A stretch of 64,000 nucleotides of DNA from Gamsiella multidivaricata (taxonomy: Eukaryota; Mortierellomycota; Mortierellomycetes; Mortierellales; Mortierellaceae). Position numbers and translations under genes: made by a program. Below, one piece after another: positions 20,961 through 32,368 of the stretch. The stretch lies in NCBI RefSeq assembly GCF_025024155.1, contig NW_026251721.1:310001-374000 (forward strand). The letters are read 5' to 3'. Under the pieces are notes generated by a model. The model saw only the letters and a program-made list of their open reading frames with translations, did no database searches and was not told the origin of the DNA. How positions within the stretch are numbered: the first letter of the stretch is position 1; the number at the start of each line of letters is the position of its first letter.

Positions 20961-23900
20961 TTAGTAGCAATCCAGCACATTGTTGCCATCGTTTGGGTTT
21001 TCATTCTCTTCCATAACCACGTCTTCAACGCGCTCAACATTCAGCACCTCTTCGTACAGCTGCTCCACTGATGTCGTCGCGTCCAGACGTTCGAAATCAA
21101 GGTCCTTGAGGACAGTATAGAATTGTGCGTGTGGATGGGTGAAAGATGCTGATCCCGGCTGCAGTGATCCTTTATCGTTAGCAGTATCGTCCACAGGCCT
21201 CTTGCCCAGTCGATCATTACTCTGCGTAGCAGAAGCCTGCTCTAATGCAGGCCCTTGGTTCCCCTCCGAGATGTTCTGAAATATCGATCCCAGTCGCTGC
21301 TCGATCGACGTTTTCATCTTTTTGAGAGTCTCAACACTAATCCGGCGCACCAATCTAGACGAATCCTGAGTCGCCTCCACCAGTACCTTGTCGCCTTTGA
21401 TGTCATAAAACCACCACGACGATGGTTTTGGTGGATGTATATTCTCCTCTTGCCCAATAGCTGAATCTTTAAGTCGTTTAGAAGCACGGATCCGGTAATC
21501 CGCCTTTTCATCCAGTGCCAAACAGTGCTTCCATACAGCTGCTATGAATTCACACGCTCGGATCCTGACCTCCCAATCACTGTCATCCAGAGTCAACCGT
21601 GACATAAACGTTGCACTGCAATAAAATTTCATGACGAAGAAAAAAAAAATACGAAATCGTCAGCTCTCGGTACGGGCTATGTCTTCACACAATCCCATGG
21701 GAAGAGACCAAAAGGTAAGTAGGAGGCAGACTGGGGACTTACTCCACAAAGAGATCGGTTCCATTGACCATAAGGACTGTACCGGACTCGCGCTCGCTCA
21801 CCAAGCAGATCATGGCCTCCAGAACCGCGCGTCTCACAAAGGCCTCACTGTCGCGTATCAACGATGGCAACTGACTGCTAAGCCGTTCATCCAGACTCCT
21901 TGAACACATGGCCTTCCAGCCTCGGGAGTCACGCATCACCGTCTCAAAAGCGTGCACGCTGGCTGCCCGAACATAGGCTTCCTCGTCTGATAGCTTTTGG
22001 AATACAGATTCGAGGAGATCGTGCTTAAGCGCCCACTCAACGCCATGCTTCGGCCCCCCCTATGTTACAAAAGATAAACGCATCAGCGCTGGGCACGGGC
22101 CTTGCAGACTTTTGCGCATCAGATCCTTCCCATAAAATATATGTACCTACCACATCAAAAAGTCTGCCAATAAACTCAATAACAGTGTCGCGCACGTCCC
22201 ACTCCATGTCGTATAGTTTTATGCCAAGTCCGTTGGCCAGATCTAGTCCTACTTTCTAATAAAGTACAAATAAACAAAGTATTAGCGTCATCTTCTTCAT
22301 ATTCATTGAGCGGGTTGAAGACATTACGAGGTCTTCGAAACATAATCTCTACCTCATGCGCGAGAATCCCGCCAAGTGTGTCGTCGGAAAAGAACTCAAG
22401 GACCGCCGTGAGGACGAGTTTAATTGATGTGCTGTTTGCGGCCGGTTTCTGCAAGAGTCCAAGGATGACTGTCATAGCGCTCGCAAAAAGTTGCTCATCC
22501 AGTAACTGGCCGTTCTGTACTTTGGTTTTCATGACGATTGGTAGGGTTGTCAAACATGCCTTGAAAACTCTCTGATCCGAGCACAGTTTATGATCAAACA
22601 GCACCGAAAGAACGATCTCGATCGCAGGGCTCTTTTCCGTCGCGTCCGGGAAAAGGTGCGCCAAGCCTTGGAGAGCCTTGAGTGCTGAAAGTGCAATCGT
22701 CTTTGGAAGAGTACCCCCTCTTGCTGCAGCACCTCGAGATGGTTTGGTGCGGCTTTGGGTCCTGACGAGTTGCTGAAACCCAAGCTGGTTCAGCTGCTGT
22801 GCCAGCTTTCCGCTGCCCTGAATGACGATCGTGCTAGTGCTGTTGTTGCCTGAAACGCTCTTATCTGATTCTGTGGTCTCCTGCAGTGCCTGAATGATCC
22901 AGAGAATGGTCGAGAGGACGACATGTTTAAATGAAGATCCTGCTCCATGTGCTTCTTCGCTTTGATGAAGCGGCTTTATAATGGCATCCAGAATGCCTGT
23001 GGCCACGTGAAGCGCCTTCAGTGAATCCGTTAATACTATCAACGAAAGCACATCGTGGTCTAGCAGATAGTTGAAGCCTAGGATAGCACGGTGTATTAGA
23101 TGTCAGTTTCACAAGGACAGCAAGAATATGATCGATTTGCACATGAATATTACAAAGGGCCTTAAAAAAAGCCTACATTCCAACAGGGCTTGGTCATCGG
23201 ACTTGTCCAGCTCCATCGTATCTGGTGTTGTGAGGTCCTTCCCTAATACACTGAGAGGGTTGGAGACCGATTCTAATAAGATCGAGAGAACGTCCAATGC
23301 CCTGCTTCTGACAAGACGCGAGTCATCCGTGAGTAGATCCATGTATGAGAAGAACTATTCAATGCGAAGAGCGTTAGCTGCGCAATATATGCTGTGGGCA
23401 GAACGGAAGATTTTGAGTGCAGGGCATTACCAGCTGACTTTGTCGTAAGAATGCTGCACCACGATCAGATCTGGCGTTCGTTATCATCCAGAGGAACTCT
23501 AGGCCTGCTACTCGGTTCCTTTCCGAGTCTTGATCTGTCATCATGGTGTGGATCAAATTATATAATGAGATCGACTCCAATAACGTGTCCAAGAGTGTGT
23601 CGTGGGCAGTGATCCGTTGCGCTTCAATGCTTCGATTCTCGATAATGGCGACAAGAAAGCAGCATGCTGCCGTAATCACCTAGATGAATGTGATTTCCTA
23701 GTGTTAGTAAGTGGGAGGCTCACGAAGACATCGACTCAGTTGTTGATCCATGGCAGCCTGAACGGGACCTACATAGGTACTGGTATCCTTCAGAGCTGCC
23801 GACACCATCTCTGCGCATTTTCCCGTCTTTATCAACCTATAGATACAAATGAGATGGATTCAGCGAACTTGTCATGCTTTTGGGCTGCATATCCATTTCC

Positions 23901-24489
23901 AAAGAATATCTAGATCACATCCTACCATCGAGCGCCATCATCATTTTTCACTACGCGTTCCAATGCAAACCAGCAAGAGAAACGAGTCAATGCCTCCACG
24001 CCCATTGTGTTCACAATCATGTATTCCAGAATGGCTGGATGCCTTGCCTTGAGCAGCTGCCAGACATCTGGGTTACTCTCGCTCTTGCTGCCAGCGTCCT
24101 GAGCTGCGCCATTCTCCAAAAGATATCCGAGAAGTCGCAATGCCACACAACTGACGCGGTAATCCTGACCTGCAATCAGGCACGACTTTTTAGAAAGTGG
24201 TTAGTGTCTTAACTTGAAATGGGTGCCTTTTTTTTATTTTTATTATTATTATTGTTATTGTTATTGTTATTGGTCGTACCTCAAATATATCGAGGATGGC
24301 CCAGTCGACCAGCATGGTCCTCATGAGCACAGGGTCTCTCTGGGCTATGAAGGCAGACACGTACGAGAGCACCTTTTCGTGGCGAGTGTCGTCGACGATA
24401 TTCTTTGGCATCTTCGGCAGGGCCACGATGACCCTCCTCAGTTCCTGGAGGGTCTGCTCCGAAGTTGCATTGGGAATATGAGGCACCAT
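20961..24489 (-). CDS. BRAT1: BRAT1 homologue, HEAT-repeat protein
   Basis: Multi-exon gene read right to left. It starts at ATG 24489 (MVPHIPNATSEQTLQELRR) and stops at 20961. It is built of helical HEAT-type repeats; clear coding segments lie at 24489-24280, 24167-23910, 23840-23720, 23680-23440, 23340-23170, 23080-22340, 22255-22150, 22060-21740 and 21615-20961. Some internal junctions are approximate. Two features point to BRAT1: the C-terminal repeat DSDWEVRIRACEFIAAVW, matching the DWEVR repeat of the animal protein, and the tail LKDLDFERLDATTS... ending in the exact residues DCY, as in human BRAT1. Animal BRAT1 is a cytoplasmic/nuclear chaperone-like partner of the INTS9/INTS11 Integrator nuclease, and its C-terminal Cys-Tyr reaches the INTS11 active site. 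Function here is inferred from that. Confidence 0.75.
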
Positions 24490-24833
24490 GTTGATCTGGG
24501 TGATCGTGTTGGATTTAACCTCCTTTGCTTACTTGTAAGATGCCTCGGCACGTACACAGCCAAGAGCCAATCTCATTTGATGGCGCGATGTGACTGCAAG
24601 ACTTGCAATTGAGACAGCCAATTGGCCCGCTTGGGCTTATGACTCGAGTTGGAGAGAGTGAAGTGCCTTTCTTGAAAAGGAGAGTATCTCCTTTTGCTTC
24701 ACTCCCACTTCCTCCCCTCCTTCTCCACCCCCTACTTCGTCCCTATAACTCCTTTTGCAAATAGCAAAAAGGCACCTCAGGACTCAGCCCCGCACAGCAC
24801 AGCACAACGCAGACGTATACGACACTTATATCC
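24490..24833. promoter_or_regulatory. Divergent BRAT1/beta-lyase promoter region
   Basis: 344 bp between two start codons. It is strongly CT-rich at 24685-24750 (plus strand), just before the lyase start, a likely transcription initiator region. No gene is seen. Confidence 0.4.
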
Positions 24834-26681
24834 ATGGTTGACAGCACCACCCGCATCAAATACAGACCCGCCACCGAGCTCGTCTATGTCGATAACTCGG
24901 ACGGCAAAGGTCCTAAGGACAGCTACAATGCTGCATCCATGCCCATCTATCAGACGGCCACATTCAAACAGTCCTCCTCCACGCAGATGGGCGAATACGA
25001 CTACTCTCGGTCCGGAAATCCCACTCGCTCCCACATCGGTAAGGGCAACCCTGCTGTCATCCCCTACTTCCTTGTGCACACCCCGCCGCATTAAAACAAC
25101 GTGGGGAGTGTGACAAAACAGACAGCCGGAATTGGATGTTAATTAATTTTTCAACTGAATAGAGAACCATCTCGCCAAGATCATGTCTGCAAAGAGGGCC
25201 TTTGCAGTGAACAGCGGCATGACGGCCCTTGATGTGATCACTCGCTTGGTCAAGGCAGGTGAAGAAATCATCGCAGGAAACGATCTTTACGGAGGTAAGG
25301 AAACGAAATTCAGCCGTATGAGGGATCAGAGCACGATCATCATGGATGACTGGTGCTCTTTTTCTTTTTTCTTTTTTTCTTATTCTTTCTGATCAGATAA
25401 TCAAATCATATGGGAATTAACATCCCTGCGAGAATGATGTGATCGCTATTGTCGGGCAGATCGCTTGATTTTCATTTGCTGCACTGAGCATCAAATTCAA
25501 CTTGAACACACACATTAACACCCCACAAAAAACCCCTCCCACTCGTCCTGTGTCTGCAAAACGAACTCGTTTGAAACTAGGCACCAATCGATTGCTCAGC
25601 TTCCTTGCAACCCACAACAATGTCAAGACACACCACATCGACACCACTGATTCTGAAGCAATCACACCATATCTCTCCGAAAAGACACGCCTCGTATTGC
25701 TGGAAACACCAACCAACCCATTGATGAAGGTCGCAGATATCCCACGGATTTGTGAGATCGTCCATGAGCGATGCCCAACTGCATATGTTGTCGTCGATAA
25801 CACCATGATGTCGCCTTACCTTCAAAGGCCCTTGGAATTGGGTGCGGACATTGTGTACCACTCTGGAACCAAATACCTCAGCGGACACCACGATCTTATG
25901 GCCGGAGTCGTTGCTGTCAAGGATGATGCCGTCGCCGATGTAGGTTCCATGCATCCCTACACAGCACTTTAAGTGCTATAGTATCCATTACAGACATCTG
26001 ATTTTTTGACATTGATCGTTAATGCTTTTCTCAATGTCCTTTTTTTTTTTTTTTTTTTGTTCGAATAGAAAATCTATTTTACAATCAATGCTACAGGGGT
26101 CGGTCTCAGTCCATTCGATTGTTGGCTGCTGATGAGGGGAGTCAAGACTTTGGCTGTGCGCATGGATCGTCAGCAAGCAAACGCCATCAAGATTGCCGAT
26201 TTTTTGGAATCTCATAAGTTTAAGGTCCATTACCCTGGACTCAAGACCCATCCCCAGTACGAATTGCACGCAAAAATGTCCGCAGGGCCAGGAGCCGTGC
26301 TCAGCTTCGAGACCGGAAACGTGGAGCTGAGCGAGAAGCTCGTCGAGCTGACTCGTCTTTGGGGTATCAGCGTGAGCTTTGGTTGTGTCAACTCTTTGAT
26401 CAGGTATGGAGCAGGGCTATTTATTGGTTCATAAGCAAAAATAACTGGAGCTTTTGTAGCTCAAAAACAAATGTACTCATAACCCCCCGTCCTTCTTGCT
26501 CTTTTTCTACAGTATGCCATGTCGCATGTCGCACGCCAGTATTCCTGCCGAGGTCCGTGCTGCGCGCGCCATGCCCGAGGATTTGATCCGGTTGTGCGTA
26601 GGTATTGAGGATGTGGACGATCTGCTGGAAGACCTGTACCATGCCTTGACGGCATCTGGTGCCCTCAAGCTGGCCAATTGA
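24834..26681 (+). CDS. STR3: Cystathionine beta-lyase (PLP-dependent)
   Basis: Five exons (24834-25038, 25163-25294, 25581-25939, 26069-26403, 26513-26681) give 399 residues, the usual size. The enzyme belongs to the Cys/Met-metabolism PLP family and cleaves cystathionine to homocysteine, pyruvate and ammonia. Visible motifs: YDYSRSGNPTR near residue 60 (PLP phosphate/substrate contact), AVNSGMTALD (phosphate cup), LLETPTNPLMKVADI, VVVDNTMMSPYLQRPLELGADIVYHSGTKYLSGHHD containing the Schiff-base lysine in SGTKY, and SFGCVNSLI near the C-terminus. The usual GHSD after the lysine is GHHD here. The choice of beta-lyase over gamma-synthase or gamma-lyase comes from overall likeness to fungal beta-lyases (STR3) and is less certain than the family. 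Confidence 0.88.
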
Positions 26682-27029
26682 GGGCTCAACAGGGTGGACG
26701 ATTCAACGCATACATATTCAATCCCTTCATCGTATCATAGCACAAATTAGTACCCTTCAAATATATTATCGTGCTCAATATGAGTAATGCCAGGGCGAAG
26801 CAACAAGCGCCCCAACTAAACCATGCGGTCCTGGTTTCACTTTGTGTCATTTTAATGAATGTACTGTACACACGTTGACAAAAATAATGAAAGGCAAGAC
26901 GAAGAAAAAAGGATATTACGAAGCTGGTAGATGTGGACATGAATGCTTATCGGGAAGAAAGTAGAGGCAGATCAAAAAAGCGGGCGCAAAAAAAAAAAAA
27001 GAGCAAAATAAAAATAATGATGATGGTCT
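26682..27029. other. Convergent 3' region, lyase/mitoferrin
   Basis: 348 bp between convergent ends. Contains A-rich runs (26980-27025) and AT-rich sequence fit for 3' processing. No gene is seen. Confidence 0.4.
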
Positions 27030-28653
27030 TTAATGCAGGTTGATGGGATGCTGATCGGCATTGTCCGGGCTCAAGAACCACTTGCCGTACTCGTAGACGC
27101 CCCAGCAGATCGCGGTCGAGGGCATATGACTCAAAACACGAGGCTGCAAACCCTTTGCAAATCCAGCAAGACCCTGGCGTTGATAGATGAGCTTGAAGGC
27201 CTCGAGCAAACCGTTACACTTCCTTATGCTCACATCCGTGGCCTCGCCGCGCGTCTGGAGCAAGGTCTTGGCTACATCGAGGGGTGTCGTCGTAGCTGCT
27301 GCGAAAGCACCAGCAATTCCTCCGGCAGTGATATGAGTCATGGGGTCGTAAGCTCCTGATGGATTAAGCACCTTACGCAGGTATTCGTAGGTCGCAAACT
27401 GGATCGATTGGAAGGGAATGGTCATAGTCAAGGTGGTCGGATAGGAGATATAGAAGGCGCGCATGCCCTCAGCCCTGTATACTTTTGTCGCACAATCCAG
27501 GACATTCTTGTAGACCGATCCGTGGACCTGCATCCTCTGCTTGATTACGTCAAATGGGTTCATCAAAGCGTCGCTTGCAGTTGTTGCACAGGCTCCGGCA
27601 GCAGCTATAATAAATAAAACATGGCGTTAGGAGACCTTTCAAACACTTGAGACTGTATTGCGTGTTCGATTGAAGATCGACTGCTTTCTCTAGTACTGCT
27701 ACCCATATCATCTGCAATATCATCATTGTCCCACCCTTGGTTTTTGTGTGCTCGCATGAAAAATCTCATAGGCCTTCTCGCTTCTTACCTGCGGCGACTA
27801 AATGATGCCCAGATTCGTTTCCTCCAAATGCTTGCTTCGCGTACTCATATGTTCCAAAGTAGAGCGCATGGGCCGGTCCAGCACCCAAGATGACAGAATT
27901 GACACCTCTCCACAGCGTTTTGGCGCCCTCTGTCGTTGTGATTTTCGAGACCGCGTTAATGACACCGCTGTAGACTGCTTGCGGTGTGGGCTGGAGGATT
28001 TGCATTCTGGTCTGATAGGGCATGGAGGCAGTAAGGAGATCGGGTCAGGCAACCATGAAGAGGGAACACCGCATGAACATGAGTATAGCAAGTAAAAGTG
28101 CGAACATAATTCCATGTTGAATCAGATTCTCGCTGCCTTGCTCTTGGGATTCCTGTCCCATTGCGTTTCCTTATTCTTCTCAACTGCGCAGCCGTGATCC
28201 CTGATCTTCATTCCTGATGTCATCTTCCCGCTTTGTATAATCACGCCTGCAGACGCTCATCAGACAAGATGCACTACGTTGTAGCAGATTCTGGCGGTAA
28301 GGTGGGAAGGTGTATGTCTGTGATTGATAGCCGATAGCATTTTTTTTTTTTTTTCTTTAATCCTCAGAACGTCATCCATGCCGTTTCTTCGAGGCTCCGT
28401 CCTCCGTTGATCCCCGATAGCCGACGCTGATCCTGGCCCTCGAGTGAAAAAAAGAGAATTGGACAGAGGGCTGCCGAACAGGTGGTATTGTGCACTGTCC
28501 TATCGTCCGTTGTATTACCTTGATCGAGTCGACCGGGTACATGATGGCGTGCTCTGCAATGCCAGCAAAGGCACCGGCGAGCAAGCTGGCCGAGAGCGAG
28601 GCGTTTTCGGGCAAGGCCTCGTACTCGAAATCGTCGACAGCTTGAGTTGTCAT
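27030..28653 (-). CDS. MRS4: Mitoferrin-type mitochondrial iron carrier (Mrs3/Mrs4)
   Basis: Three exons (28653-28519, 28011-27789, 27604-27030) give 310 residues. It has the threefold mitochondrial-carrier repeat. The carrier signatures are MYPVDSIKTRMQ in repeat 1, MNPFDVIKQRMQ in repeat 2 and TTPLDVAKTLLQTRGE in repeat 3. The sequence EHAIMYPVDSIK and the block YKNVLDCATKVYRAEGMRAFYISYPTTL are characteristic of Mrs3/4 (mitoferrin), which carries iron into the matrix for Fe-S cluster and heme synthesis. The N-terminus is short and acidic, as in the family. Intron 1 is long (507 nt). Start is the first ATG before the first transmembrane helix. Confidence 0.9.
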
Positions 28654-30300
28654 TCTTTCTGCTGTAGCAAGTGTTCCAAAAAAGATAGAAGACGAGGTTT
28701 AGGTTTGCAAAGCACCGAATGTTGATGCGGATGACGAGGGAGGCTGGGCGGGAGAGACAGAGGGCGGTGGACAGGAAGAGCGGGAAGGAGCAGAGAGTGT
28801 CTGCTTTTTGTTTTGGTGGGAGACGGCTGCAAGTGACCTTCATATCTCTTATTGCAAACAGCAAACACCCAGCAGGGTTCTCTTGACGGGGCAGGCCCTT
28901 CACATGGCGCAACAGAGTTCAACTGCCGATAAACAGAGCGGTCACCCCAGCCGACCAATCCAGCAGGACTCACTAGATACATGCACCAGGGGTCCCCTGT
29001 CTGGTTACACACAACCCAGAGAGCTGCACATCGCCCTGTACCCCTCAAAAGGAAGCAGCGGACATGCAAACCATCTGGCAGAAACAAAGGGCGGCGGAAG
29101 CAGGCTATATCCATCGACACCCTCATTGCTGTAAGCCGGCTCGCTCGCGAACCAGCTTGACGCCTAAACTAACGCCATCCTTCAACATGCCCACTTTCCT
29201 CTGGAAAAATGTCTGTCATAGGCGTAAAGGAATGTGCGAGCGAGCATATCAGATCGCTACCTTTTGCTACTGTCCCTCTTGTGCAACGCCAAGGACAACA
29301 ATACAAAAAGGTTAAAAAGGATCTAGGACTTGGGACTTCTGTTTGCCAGCACCCGAAGCAAAATTACCTTTTTCTACAGGATTTGTTTGCCAAGAGGTCT
29401 TCAAGCGATTGATCGCTGAGCGCAGTTGTTCGATGCTTAGGAAGGTTTGGGGTCGTTCTTTCTTTGAGTGGCGTTTGCGATTAGGAGCTAAAGAGAGGGA
29501 GGCAAGGACAAGGAGGCAATGTTCCTGGATAGTCGTGGTTTATTTTATATCTTTCCTTTTGCATTCATGCATTTGCGTTTTTTAGTTGCCCAGGGAGAAG
29601 AGGGGAGATGGGGAATCTCGTTCCTCCTCTCCTTCTAATGACACACTCCTGCAGAAGGTTGAGTACCCTCAAACCGGCTATTCAAATTTCCATCCCCCAT
29701 GCTTATCAGATCCTCGTCAAAGTATCTGCCTGCGCACTTCAACATTGCGAGAAGTACCTGCATGCTTCACCAGCCCTGTGCCATTATAAAACACCGCTCT
29801 CTTTCTTTCTCTCTCTCTCGTGTCCATGACTTCTTTCATCTTCTCGGATTATACTTCAGCTGTTGCCATAACCGGGTCATCCGCAGCCATTCTTGTTTAT
29901 CAGATCGAATCGCCACACGCCCTGCTCTCGAACTATCGCAACATTACTCCATTTGGACATGTTGTGTTCATGCCTGTTGGGCGTAGCTCTTTCCTCTGTC
30001 AAACTAGCGTGTCAAAGGAGCCATGCGCATCTTAATCTTTTAGAGACATCAGACAGACGAATTATAATGCCGATTGAACACCATACCAAGAATGTCCTCT
30101 TGTTCATCGCTTTATTTCTCTCATGTAACCTCACTTGGATAGGCAGCGTTTCTGTTTAGATAGCGCTGCATGCGCCGACGACATTGCTCGTGCACGTTTG
30201 CAGCATCCGCGGAATCGACACTCCAGAATGGCACAATATAATGGTCCTGCGCATCGCCAGTCTACCATGTGGAAGAGGAAGGGAAAAAAGGTAGGATACG
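28654..30300. other. 1.6-kb gene-poor stretch
   Basis: Upstream of mitoferrin. The part nearest 28654 must hold its promoter. A TATA-like TATAAAA at about 29786 is followed by a CT-rich run and an ATG at 29820-29828, but the frame behind it (about 70 codons) resembles nothing I know. Other open frames are short and of mixed composition. I see no structured RNA. Confidence 0.35.
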
Positions 30301-30302
30301 CG

Positions 30303-31991
30303 TTAGTGGGCTGAAGCTAATTCAAGGAACACGAAAAGAAACCCATATCGAACCGCAATCTTATCCTGTTGTTCATCTCTTGAAAAAATGTGCATATGAA
30401 CCTTTTCCTCTGCACACCTTTCTCGACCGACACGACCGCTGCATATAGTTCCTTGAAGCAATCGTGTGCATACTGACCGTGTCGGATGTCCTTGTTTGAT
30501 AAAGAAAAAAATAAGAATAAAAAAAAAGAGACGGTGGGTAGAAGAGCTGGAACCTTTAGCCGAGCACCCTAACAAAGCCCTCTGCAGGATCCGTCAGCGC
30601 ATCCATATCTTGCTCAAGATAATCTCGTTAATCCTCGTCCACATGCGTGAAGGCGATGACAAGACACCTCTAAAAATGAAGCCCTAGTAGGCGCTCGAAG
30701 AGTCATAGTATATTCTTCGTTTACTCTTCAAGTCTATGTCAGAGGACATTAGGAATAAAATGAGGGTGGGTGAGGCGCTAGTTCTCGATCTGTTAGGACG
30801 TGGATATAATCAGATCTATTGCTGTGCTTGTCACCTTTTGTTATCCCTTTTCGTTTCGTGTGCGATTTCTCAAAATACAGTCGAATTTGGTTTTTGCGGA
30901 CAGCTTTGATAGCAAACTGTCCACAAAAACCAATTCGACTGCACTACTATGCCATGACCTCCCCATTTCTAAGCCTGCTACATTGACAAGTCAAAGAGGA
31001 AGAAGAACGCACCGTTTTTTTTTTTTTTTTTTTTTTTTTTTGGCTACTCTATCATTCTTATTAAAACCACCACTCAAATTATCTCGTTTCACTGCGTACA
31101 CAGACGCTTTGACCGCCGCTCATGAAAACGATACATCACAGATGATCCCCACCTCCCCAACCCCACTGAGAACAGGGTCGCTTGTGAATGGTGCAAGTAT
31201 AGCAAAGAGAAAAAAAAACCATAAACATAAAGCAGATCCAATACATTCTGTCTTCATTGCTAGGTAGCTCTATGTTGTATCACCCAGTGGAATATCATAC
31301 AATGGAAGTGCCTCCTCAATAAGAACAAAAAATAAAAGTACTGCATGAGATTATAGGGTTTACATGCGATTAGTGCAGTAAAAAATTTGGGACCAAATTT
31401 GGGATGTTGAAAACGAGTACAAACGTACTTACGCCATGGGACAGGGTCTTGAAGAACTCAACCATGAGGTGTGCATTCCGGATGTCGCTGAATGACTTCT
31501 CGCACATAATAGGACTGCATATTCCTCCGATATTTAACAGTTAAGTAAGTCCGCATTTTGTTAGGGATAGATGCGGACCTCATGGGACTTAATTACGTCT
31601 CCACCGCCTCTCAAAAGAAAGTCTTGTCCTTCCAACAACTGCGCCCACGACCCTTGCATTGGTTTTACGTTCTTGATTCAGAATGAACGCACATCACAGC
31701 ATTCACTAGGCGGACTCTCGGAAGTACAACTTGCGTGTCGACGATATGAACGGCCGTTAAACACACACAAAGTGAGACAACCTACTCCCAAGAGCACGGC
31801 CAGACTGGAAAAGCGGGTCCTGGATTATAGAATTCAAAGTGGACGATTTTCCATTTCCAACGGCGCCCGAGCTAAAAACTGAAGAAAAAAAAATATTAGT
31901 AGGGGCAAGGACATACCGATCCAACGTCATGGATTTTGAACTAAAGGGCACCTACAACGGCAAGGACGATGTTGTTCGCTTCATTGATCAT
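30303..31991 (-). pseudogene. P-loop GTPase (AIG1-like), probably degraded
   Basis: Exon-like pieces run right to left. 31991-31952 (MINEANNIVLAVV) joins 31878-31782, giving VFSSGAVGNGKSSTLNSII, a perfect GxxxxGKS P-loop. A second piece at 31514-31433 (PIMCEKSFSDIRNAHLMVEFFKTLSHG) ends at a consensus GTAAGT donor. A third at about 30660-30570 reads LVIAFTHVDED, a G4-like THxD, then an in-frame TAA before RDYLEQDMDALTDPAEG. A last open stretch at about 30510-30310 includes ELYAAVVSVEKGVQRKR. The order G1-G4 and the spacing resemble AIG1/GIMAP-type GTPases. No clear G3 (DxxG) exon was found, and the in-frame stop suggests decay, though an unrecognised intron could also remove it. Confidence 0.5.
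30878..30941. repeat. Long inverted repeat with CAGTCGAA termini (MITE-like hairpin)
   Basis: Arms of about 26 and 25 nt (30878-30903 and 30917-30941) are complementary except for one mismatch and one bulge, around a 13-nt loop. The outer ends are CAGTCGAA...TTCGACTG, preceded by TA on the left, the form of pogo/Tc1-like terminal inverted repeats. The whole is just two facing termini with almost no interior. It lies inside the putative GTPase relic. Confidence 0.65.
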
Positions 31992-32368
31992 AAAGAGATG
32001 CTTGGATATAGAGCAAGGTGTGAATAAGAATGAGATCAAACGAGACAGATGAGAGTGAACGAAAAGGAGCGAGAGAAGCAGCTTTGAAGACAAAGCAGGT
32101 TGTGCTGTTGTGCTGTTGTTAAGGACCATATATATGGGTTGACCGATACAGGGCGGGCTTCCAGCCGACCAATCCCGCGTTCATCCCCATAGCATCGTGT
32201 GCTCCAGAATGTTTTCCAACCATCGTCTCGTGGAAACACTGCTTTCATATTACATCGGGATTCGTTTATTTCGTTTTCTGGAGAAGGATAGCTCTCTACG
32301 GGAAGGACATCGCTTGTCCAAGGTATCGACCGTTTATTTCTAAGAGGCGTATAAAGATAAATAGCACG
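31992..32368. other. Intergenic, upstream of GTPase-like relic
   Basis: 377 bp between the SES1 3' end and the GTPase-like start. A TATATATGG-like element occurs at about 32127-32136, about 140 bp from the GTPase-like ATG on the minus strand. Nothing else is recognisable. Confidence 0.35.

Noticed and set aside
28650..29126. Minus-strand frame of 158 codons upstream of mitoferrin
   Set aside because: Overlaps the mitoferrin promoter/first exon region; Cys/Pro/Leu-rich composition without similarity to any family.
29820..30035. Plus-strand frame of about 70 codons behind a TATA-like box
   Set aside because: The TATA and CT-rich tract are suggestive, but the peptide has no recognisable family and no splice partners.
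30320..30390. Possible minus-strand tRNA B-box (GGTTCGATATG)
   Set aside because: The T-arm does not pair and no acceptor or anticodon stem can be drawn; it lies in a coding-like stretch of the GTPase relic.
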